Source: Lingula anatina (taxonomy: Eukaryota > Brachiopoda > Lingulata > Lingulida > Lingulidae). Taken from it: a stretch of 64,000 nucleotides of DNA. Of this stretch, positions 52,971 through 61,900 are shown one piece after another. A program made the position numbers and the translations under genes. Position 1 is the stretch's first letter. Each line of letters begins with the position of its first letter. Where the stretch lies: positions 772-64,771 of the forward strand of contig NW_019775688.1 in assembly GCF_001039355.2 (NCBI RefSeq), written 5' to 3'. A model generated the notes under the pieces. The model did no database searches and was not told the origin of the DNA. It saw only the letters and a list, made by a program, of their open reading frames with translations.

Positions 52971-55017
52971 ATCCCAAAACTATAATCTAATTTCAATAAA
53001 CTGATTACTTATTGAAATTGACATCTTTACCAGAGCTGAAAACAATGTATCAATTATTTAGAAGTGATAACTCGAATATAGAATGTCAGTGTTTCGGAAG
53101 AATCAAGTTCGGTTACTTCCGACGCCAAGAATTTTTGCTTGCCTGACTAGAAAACCACAATTTTCTAGAAAATAAATTGCAAATAAAACAGAGAAAAAAT
53201 ATGGAAAAAATACCTCGAATATTTTAAAGAGAATTTGACAAAGCAAAGAAGGCTACAAAAACAAAAATACTTGTTCCAAACGAGTATCCTATTATGAAAA
53301 AAAGACCATGCTGGCCTATCATTTTTTATGCAGTCATACAAAATCGTTAATTTTATTTTTCTTATGGAAGTGTGGGGCAAAACGCAGATTTATCGGATAC
53401 CTTTTCAAGAAATCGCCTTAGGAAATTAAAAAATGTTGTTAAACCCACAAATCAAACGTTTCACATACTGGTTTTCTAAAAATCATTGTTCACCCTAAAT
53501 GTGGGTTTGCATTTCCAGTTCATGTTTTATAGCACCATTATGACATTTTCTGTAACTTATAAACACGCGTATAGCTGATTTAGGTTTCAACCTACTCCCA
53601 ACCCTTTTAAAAAATAAAATTGGGGCTTTAGACCCAGTCCCCTTTCAAAGGGACCTCCAACTTAAAACTTCTCCCTCTTACTTTCCCTGATCTGCCAAAG
53701 GTCTTTGATACTATATGAGATTGTATTGATTGACTAATTAAAAACTAAAGTAATGTGTCCCATAGTTAGCCTACTTTAGTTATAACATTAACCCAATAAC
53801 TGTCATAACAAGAATAAACTGATAAAATGGCTTCTGCTTCAATATATTTTCTAACGATTTCAGAAATAAATGCAGATTATAAAAAGGTCCTTTGCAACGT
53901 ACTAAAAAGAAAAGAGAAAAGCATAATCTATAAAATTTTTCTGTATTTGTCGTACATAAGTAACTTCTAGTTTAGTAATCACTAAAATAAAATGTCAATT
54001 TCGGTGACATGGTGAATTATAAATTGTCAGTTGTCGACTTCACCATGTTCAAAAGGTCCTTCTTGTTTAAGTGAAATACAACACATACAAAAAGAAGAAT
54101 TAAATCAACACTAGAAATGAGAGAACTTAGCAGGTCAGTTCGAATTTGGTATCAAATAAAATTATTTTAAGAATAAAAAAATTAAACTGTTTAACAGCCA
54201 AACTTGTCTACTGTAGGTCCATTGGATAGTTTCATTGCTAACCCAGGATTAAGGTCCGAATACCATTTTTAAGCGTCTATTCCAAATGTGTACATGAATA
54301 AAATTCGTTCCATTTGTCATTTGGAGTCTTCAACTTTATTTCTATACAATTTAAGAATACAATGGTTGCGTTTTACCAAGTTCTCTGACTGACACGAATT
54401 GGACGCCATTGCTACAGTTGAGCCAAAACATTTTTCCTCGCTTGGTTGTTGAAAGAGGGCAAACATTTACCATAAAGCGATCTTTATGTATACAGCGATA
54501 CATGATATCAGGTACATCACAGGAACCTGTTTCAGTTATGTAGCCTACATACTTGTTATGCTACTAAAAATGTTACACTTATCTGTCAGTTTATGAATTT
54601 TAATTAAAAATTTTTAACTCCTATTCCTTTTTCTACAGGCTTGTAGCCTCCTATAATCCTATCCTATCTTACAGGCTTCCTTTATCCAGGATTGTCAAGC
54701 CATATCGAATTTTTCTAAAAATTAAAAAGGAGGAAGAAAAAATCAACTTTGTTCTAAAACATCTCCAATAAGATTATTCAGTTCTGAACAACGGACCTTA
54801 AAAATAAAATAATAATACATTTGGGATTGAAAACGTTCGTTTAACTGGATGTTTTCCCTTAAAAATTCGGGTTAGAAATACGTGGGAATGGTGAGACGAC
54901 TTTTGGAATATATACAATTTTGTTTAGAGTTTTTAGTTGCTGGCACACTTTTTATTTGTTCAAACCGTTCCAATTAAATAGGTTTACACTGTATTATGCG
55001 CTCAAGTTTTGCATTTC

Positions 55018-55021
<4 letters not shown>

Positions 55022-55064
<43 letters not shown>

Positions 55065-55097
55065 GCACGCGCACGCGCGCGCGCATGCACACACGCA
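55022..55097. repeat. CT then CA/CG alternating microsatellite
   Basis: (CT)n at 55022-55050 runs directly into 47 bases of strictly alternating purine-pyrimidine (55051-55097), mostly CA with a CG-rich centre near 55065-55084. The alternating part is a textbook Z-DNA-prone sequence. Confidence 0.95.
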
Positions 55098-55458
55098 AAC
55101 AGTGCTCGCAATGGGCAGTGCCTTCAATTTTTTAAGGTAATGTTTACATTGAAGATAAATCCAAACTGAAACCCTTATTTCAGGGTCCCATTGGGAAGGG
55201 GGGTCACAACTCACGAGAAATAAAATCATCAATTCACAATTAAATCACAGTAAATAAAATTTTATTCATATATCAATGAAAATGCACGTCGAAAATTTTG
55301 AAATCATGAGGGCAGAGAATAAAAAGCAGCATTTATGAGACACGGAAATAGGGTGCTCCAAATGCATAAAAATTTCATGCATCTCGGGATTAAATGCGGG
55401 TAACGAAAATATCCTCTTATTTTCCCGTCATTTCTCAAAATTTACCAACTATTGTTAA

Positions 55459-55725
55459 AGACAATTGAAAATTTGATAGCAAGTATGAAATAAGTTAAAA
55501 TTAGATCCATCTGCTGTATATTTTTCGTAAAGGCAATCATAAAAAAATTATGTTAGATAATGGCATGGATTTTAGACAATTGAAATATCAGGTACAAAAT
55601 ATGTTAGATCCGCTTACATTATTATTATTATTATTATTGTTATTATTATTATTATTATTTTCATATAGAACGTAAAGGTATAATCATAAAAATTTATGTT
55701 AGATAATTACATGAATTTCTACCAA
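55459..55725. repeat. 115-bp tandem duplication with ATT expansion
   Basis: Two copies begin with AGACAATTGAAA at 55459 and 55574. They share, in order, TTAGATCC (55501; 55604), CGTAAAGG (55526; 55671), ATCATAAAAA and TTATGTTAGATAAT. The second copy is lengthened by an (ATT)n tract at 55618-55660. It lies within 450 bp upstream of the LZTR1 start codon. Confidence 0.85.
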
Positions 55726-55739
55726 TCAGAGAACAGAAT

Positions 55740-55906
55740 CTCCTGCAATCCGCTGCGCTGTCATGGCGGTACGAAGAATGTTTTCGTTGCGGTCTGCAAG
55801 ATAATTTGCAGTTCAGACCAAATTTAACCACAATTTTATCAATTTAAGTGGGGGGAAAACTTTTAAACATCTCAATTTATATAGGGAGCAGCATTATTAT
55901 TCAAGG
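55740..55906 (+). promoter_or_regulatory. LZTR1: LZTR1 promoter and 5' UTR region
   Basis: CpG density rises just upstream of the LZTR1 start. GTCATGGCGGT at 55760-55770 resembles the YY1/TISU element (AAGATGGCGGC) common at housekeeping promoters. That ATG (55763) would open a 13-residue upstream frame ending at 55804. The transcription start is not resolved. Confidence 0.4.
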
Positions 55907-58900
55907 ATGGCTATAGCAAGACCGCCAGGCGTCGATTTTGACCACCATAACTGGACGGAGAGCGCGGAGTGTTTGACGCTTGATTTTGGTCCATTCGAGA
56001 CGGTACATCGATGGAGGCGTATGCCAGAATGTGACGAGTTTGTTGGAGCTAGGTTGGTAGACGATGGCACCATATCCTGACAGTTATTTTCATAATTATG
56101 GAGATTAACAACACTAAATAGTTAACGTTTATACACCTGTCCAAACTGAATTGACATTTTAAACTGACAAAATACTTTTTCCTAAATGAAAATATTTATT
56201 TTTTTATTTGCAGCTTTCCATTTTGTTGACAGTTATTTCTGAAATTGTAAATGAATTGGCTTTTCAGGAGGAGTAAACATACAGTTGTTGCATACAAAGA
56301 AGCTATCTATGTGTTTGGAGGAGATAATGGGTAAATGACTGGTCTGTCTTGCTTGCAAACCAATTTATTTACCCTACTAGTGTTATGCAAAAATTATTTG
56401 TTAATTTATGTGTGTCATCACACGATGAACTGATGGAGGCAATGTACTTTGTTGCCTGTTTTATATGAAATGAAATTTTAATTTGTCTGATGCTCATGTA
56501 TCATATATATCATACGTTTAACTTAAAAGATGTACCTCATGGTGCCAGGCTTAACACAGTGGCTTTATAGTTTTAAGTTATGAAGTAAATTTTTATGCAT
56601 ATCGTAGTATTATATTTTCAGGAAGAACATGCTAAATGACTTCCTGAGGTTTGATGTGAAAGACAAGTCATGGGGAAGGTATGTTCCACATTACGTATTC
56701 AGTTTGATTCTTTTTCTTCAAGCTTCTGGAAAATAATATGCCCTTATCTTTTACTTATCCTTTACTTAAGCTGTCAGCTACCCAATTACCTATGACAAAA
56801 ATGTATCTTAAAATATAATATGAGAGAGATACAGAGAGAGAAAGGGAAGGAGAGGGAAAGGAGTATGGGAAAATTTAAAGAGAATGAGTCGCCAGAGTGT
56901 ACTGCTTTCTCAAAATGATGATGATCTTTCAATTGTTCTAGGGCATTTACCACCGGTACCCCACCGGCACCAAGGTACCACCATTCTGCAGTGGTGCATG
57001 AGGGAAGCATGTTTGTCTTTGGTAAGAACACAATTTCTAGGCAACTGCCTTTTATATATTTGTTATTTTTGTTTGTTTGTTTGTGTTCCTCTGCATAAAT
57101 TTTTTAAAAATAACTTATATTTCTGTAACATAGTCATTTTGTGTGCTCATTTAATTACACTATTTTATATATGTGTAGCCCATGTTTTAATAAAGAAAAA
57201 GAAATCCTGGGAAAAAGACTGATTGTCCAGTTACTTTCTTGACTTGCATATTATTTAGAATTTTAACTTAATTGACATAAACAATCATTTTGAATTTATT
57301 TCTCTCAAGCAGAACATTTATTATCAGACAAATAACCTACAGGTTACTGTATTTTGATTTATGTTGATGTTTTTTTGTTTCAATATTTACAGGTGGCTAC
57401 ACTGGTGACATCCATTCTAACTCCAACCTGACCAACAAGAATGACCTGTTTGAGTACAAGTTTGCTACAGGGCAGTGGGTGGAGTGGAAGTTTGAAGGAA
57501 GGTAAAGAGAGTAGTGTTTTATAAGTATGCACGTGACAGTGTATGTACTTCAGTTTATATCTTAAATATTTGGTATATTTTCTTTGATATTTTTTGACTC
57601 ATACAGTTATGATTATTTCTTTGATGTGTTTTGTGCACATTTGTACAATAAGGCAAAAAATCCCATTAGTCTTCTTGCTTCCATTTGCTACTAATAAACA
57701 ACCTTGTCATGTTGCTGGAAAAAAAGCAGTGCTGTGTATACATAAATAAAAGCAGCTAGCAACTTAATAATTACAGGGATGAAGAAGGGGGGTCGAATAT
57801 TGATTATGTTGTCACTGTGACAAGCATTATGTTTTAGTAGGATGCCAGTACCCCGTGCTGCCCATGGTGCTGCAGTGTATGATGGGAAGATGTGGATTTT
57901 TGCTGGCTATGATGGCAATGCCAGGCTCAATGATATGTGGACGATATCTTTACTAGGAGACTCTAGACAGTGGGAAGAGGTAGGCGTAGCCTAATACCCC
58001 GTTCACACTGCAGTCATTTAACCGGTTAAATAGCGAATTAGGTCAAGATTCGAATTATTGTGGTAGTCTGAACGCATGAAGATTTTTGTAAACCGGTTTC
58101 CAAAAATCCTACTAGCAAGCTGGATTCTCTCCAGCGATTCGGTTACTTTACCGGAAGGGCCACCTGTTTAGATCTCACTGCGCATGCACTAGCAAATCTC
58201 GCGGGAAAGAAAAGCAACATGCCAGGTCAGTGGACCCACACTCTCCATCGAATCCGGCTAGTCTCCTTCTTGTATCCGTCAAATTCTTCCTGTTCTTACT
58301 TTAATCTTCCTTTTGACGACTTTTGGGTTAAATTTGATGTTCCAAAAACAAACACACGAGAAAAAAAACTGAGTGCGAGAAGAGCAATGATTGGCGCCAT
58401 ATTTTTGTTTTCATGGATTCTGCGCATGCGCGATTCTTCAAACCGGAACCTCCACCTGAATTTTCAGTGCACGATTCGGTTTCCCTTTGCTGTGTGTGGC
58501 CAGACAACCGAATCGGATTTTTCACCCGTAATTCGCATTGCAAAAATTCGGATATTTCAGATTGTAGTGTGAACGGGGTATAACTGATTGAAGTGTAACA
58601 TGCCGTGTTAACAGCACTGTAATCAAATTTATACTCTTTCTTAGGGTCCTGTGATAGGTACCTCATGAGTCAGGTGTATGAGTGGTACATCTGACTTATG
58701 CTGTGGCACATGTTAAGAACAAAAGACACAAACGTGGTGGACCTCGCATTTGTGCATGATGTATGTTTGCGAGAACCAAAGTTTCTAGGTGTTTTGTCCT
58801 TTATATCTGATAAAGGATAAGGGATCTTAGAAGAGATAAATAGTCACACGCCAAATATGCTGAAATAGAGTTTTTTCTTCTTGAGATAAACACTATACTA

Positions 58901-61900
58901 TGTGGTGTGTTGGAATATTTCAGAAATGGAGAGAATTTTTTTACCTGTATGTTTGTCAACCAGCATAGTGGCATCATATTTATTTTGACCTAAGCCTCTG
59001 CTATATGAGAAACACTCATGTGGGGGTGGGGTGGAGTAACTGGTTAATTTGACTGCAAATCACAATACTTCACTATGTAGATCAGTTAGTATATGATGCT
59101 ATTTTGATAAAACTGTCATTTTACACCTGCACAAAAAGCACTAAAATCCTTCCTAATGTTTATGAGGATTTCTGTACTATATATCAAATCAGATTATTGA
59201 AAAAGATTCTATTTCTCATCCAGGTGCACCAGTCTGGAGACATTCCCCCTACTTGCTGTAACTTTGCACTAGCTGTGGCTAGAGACTGCATGTTTGTGTT
59301 CTCAGGCCAGAGTGGAGCCAAGATCACCAATAACCTATTCCAGTTTAATTTCAACTCAAAACAGTAAACAGTTTTTACTTTTTTGTAACGGTGTCTTGTT
59401 TGACAGAAATACACTATAGAATGCCTGCTTGGTTCTATAGATGATGGAATAATATGAGTAATTTTTCAATTCTCTTTGAGTACACCTTGGTGAAATAGAA
59501 TGGGATTCTAAAAGCTTCTTTGAAATTGGAATCTTTATATAATCTGTTTCCCATATGATGTTCTAGCATACTCCTGAATGATAAATAATAAAAAAGGTAA
59601 ACTATTTTACTCTTTATTAAAGATTACTGACATCTCGCTATAGTTAAAAATATCCTTGTTATTTCAGATGGACCAGAATCTCTACAGAACACATCTTGAG
59701 AGGAGCACCACCTCCACCAGAGAAGAGATATGGTCACACTATGGTGGCTTATGACAGACATCTATATGTATTTGGAGGAGCTACTGGACAAACACTGCCC
59801 AATGAACTACACTGGTGAGTTAGTCTTATATCTAGGGAATATGGGAGATCATATATCTAGGGAAGGGAGATATGTTTGAGGATATGTATCTGGGGTAAAA
59901 TTGGATATTACTGTCTCCTAGTAAATATTTTTTATATGTATGGAATTGAATGTTTTCACATTTCACACAGAGTTGTTTCCACTTATATTATATTCAAAGT
60001 TTATTTCAGTTTTGATTTGGACTCTGAAAACTGGTCTATAATTGAGCCATCTGTTGATAGCCAGGTAGGGACCATAGATTTTTGTATCATATAAATGAAA
60101 ACTAGGCTGTGAAAAGTGGAAGCTGTGTGTATCATGTATTATTTAATGTAAACTAAAAAAGTGATGGTGCATAGTACAAGACAACATGTTTGCAGTGCCC
60201 AAAATATATTCAGTAGACTACATACCATTGTGTCACCATTTGTTGTTATATTCTTACCCCCACAACAGTATGTGTGTTTATTTTTTAATCATTTTAAACC
60301 TGTTTTCCCCAGGTACCATCTGGTCGTCTTTTTCATGCCTCAGCTGTGGTGGGAGATGCCATGTATGTGTTTGGTGGGACAGTAGACAACAATGTGAGGA
60401 GTGGAGAGATCTACAGGTTCCAGTTCTCCAGCTATCCCAAGTGTACAGTGCATGATGACTACGGCAGGCTGCTAGAGAGCAAACAGTTCTGTGATGTCAA
60501 CTTTGTGCTGGGAAAGGTAGAGCTTCTTTGAATGTTCTGTTGAAAAATGATTTGAAAATGTACAACATGCAGTTCAGACAAGCTTTCTTAAATTGATGAT
60601 GAATAGGGTTTTATACATGTACATGTTTAGCAACACTCTATTATTCTGATTTAATTTGGCAAAACTCATAGTAACAAATCACAAAGAAATAAAAGATTGC
60701 TCACAAAAGTATAATTTAACTCGGTTTGTTCATCAATATTCATATTTATTTATACATTTATATTTATATTTGATTTACTTCTAGAACAATGTCAGTATTC
60801 CTGCTCATATTTCCATGGTTTCTGCCAGATCTTCCTGGCTGAGGAATAAAATCAAACAAGCCAAAGAACAGGTAATCTAGATATAAAATGACAATAATGT
60901 AAACTAGTTCCTAGTGTCTTTGACAAAAGAACCAATTTTAAAGTAATTGTATATTAACCAAATTGTTTATTTGATAGTCATATGCAGACTTGGTCTGGAA
61001 CATGAAGCAGCTAAAGCACTTTACAATTACAATTTTTACCGGCAATTTGGTTTTGTTCTACTTCTACAGCAATAGTACAGTTTGAAGAAATGTTTTAATA
61101 AATTAACATGTGACAAAGTTTTGACAAACTTTCAACTCATTAAACCAGCAAATTGCCACAGCTAATGCCGAAGAAATGAACTCCAAAAACTCTAGCAAGA
61201 AACTGGAAGTGCATCTCCCTGAAGCAGAGGCCAAGGCTTTTGACATGATTCTGTCTTATATCTATACTGACAGAATACATCCCACTCAGAAAGGTGAGTG
61301 TTCCAGTCAAACCATGAAGATATAAATAAAAAGTAGAAATATATGAATATTTAACTGAATCCATTGAAACTTATGTGTTCAACTGGGGGGAACATAAAAA
61401 AAGTCATTCCTTGCATAATTGTCTTTATTATTTAAATCGTTGCCACATTAATACTGTGTTACTTAAACTAAATAATTTTATGTAAACTATTTTATCATAC
61501 GTATGCATGTATACATATCTATATGAATATTGAGTGTCCACTATTTTTAGGCCAAGAGCCGACCAGTAATGAGGTCATTCTCACCATGATGGATGTGTAC
61601 AGACAGGCATTACAGGTATGTACACTTTGAAGGTGTAGTATCTTTGAATATATCTTAAGTCATGAACATGCTCTACAACTAATGAAAATGAGTGAAATAA
61701 AGTTCATATATGAGAAAAATTTTCTAATTAAAAGAAGAAAAAGGAAGAATTGTTCAATTTTTTTTCTTTTTTTCAGATATCAAATGTTTTTCAAAAATGC
61801 ATTTTTTTTGCTTTATTTTAAAAATCATTATCTGAAACATTGTAAACATTTTATTGTATGTGATTGCCTGCTTTTGCAATGATACAGATAATTCAAAAAT

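Larger units (their letters stand above)
48076..55760. other. Lhx1/5 3' flank and intergenic DNA
   Basis: 7.7 kb with no further gene. The first part is presumably the Lhx1/5 3' UTR. The rest is AT-rich intergenic sequence that keeps normal CpG frequency. It contains two enhancer-like blocks, a CT/CA/CG microsatellite and a 115-bp tandem duplication, given separately. Confidence 0.55.
17600..56050. other. CpG-replete domain around Lhx1/5
   Basis: CpG frequency rises sharply near 17.5-17.7 kb and falls again just after LZTR1 exon 1. By hand count, 19021-19980 has about 43 CpG, against 3 in the equal-length 12061-13020. Lhx1/5 exon 3 (422 bp) has 18 CpG, near expectation. RBM19 exon 1816-2127 (312 bp) has 2, and LZTR1 exon 60313-60516 (204 bp) has 2. 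The pattern fits an unmethylated developmental-gene domain between two methylated gene bodies, as in mosaically methylated invertebrate genomes. Confidence 0.75.

Noticed and set aside
58219-58666. Open frames on both strands inside the MITE as possible transposase or host exons
   Set aside because: They overlap each other, lack transposase motifs and are confined to the element and its edge.
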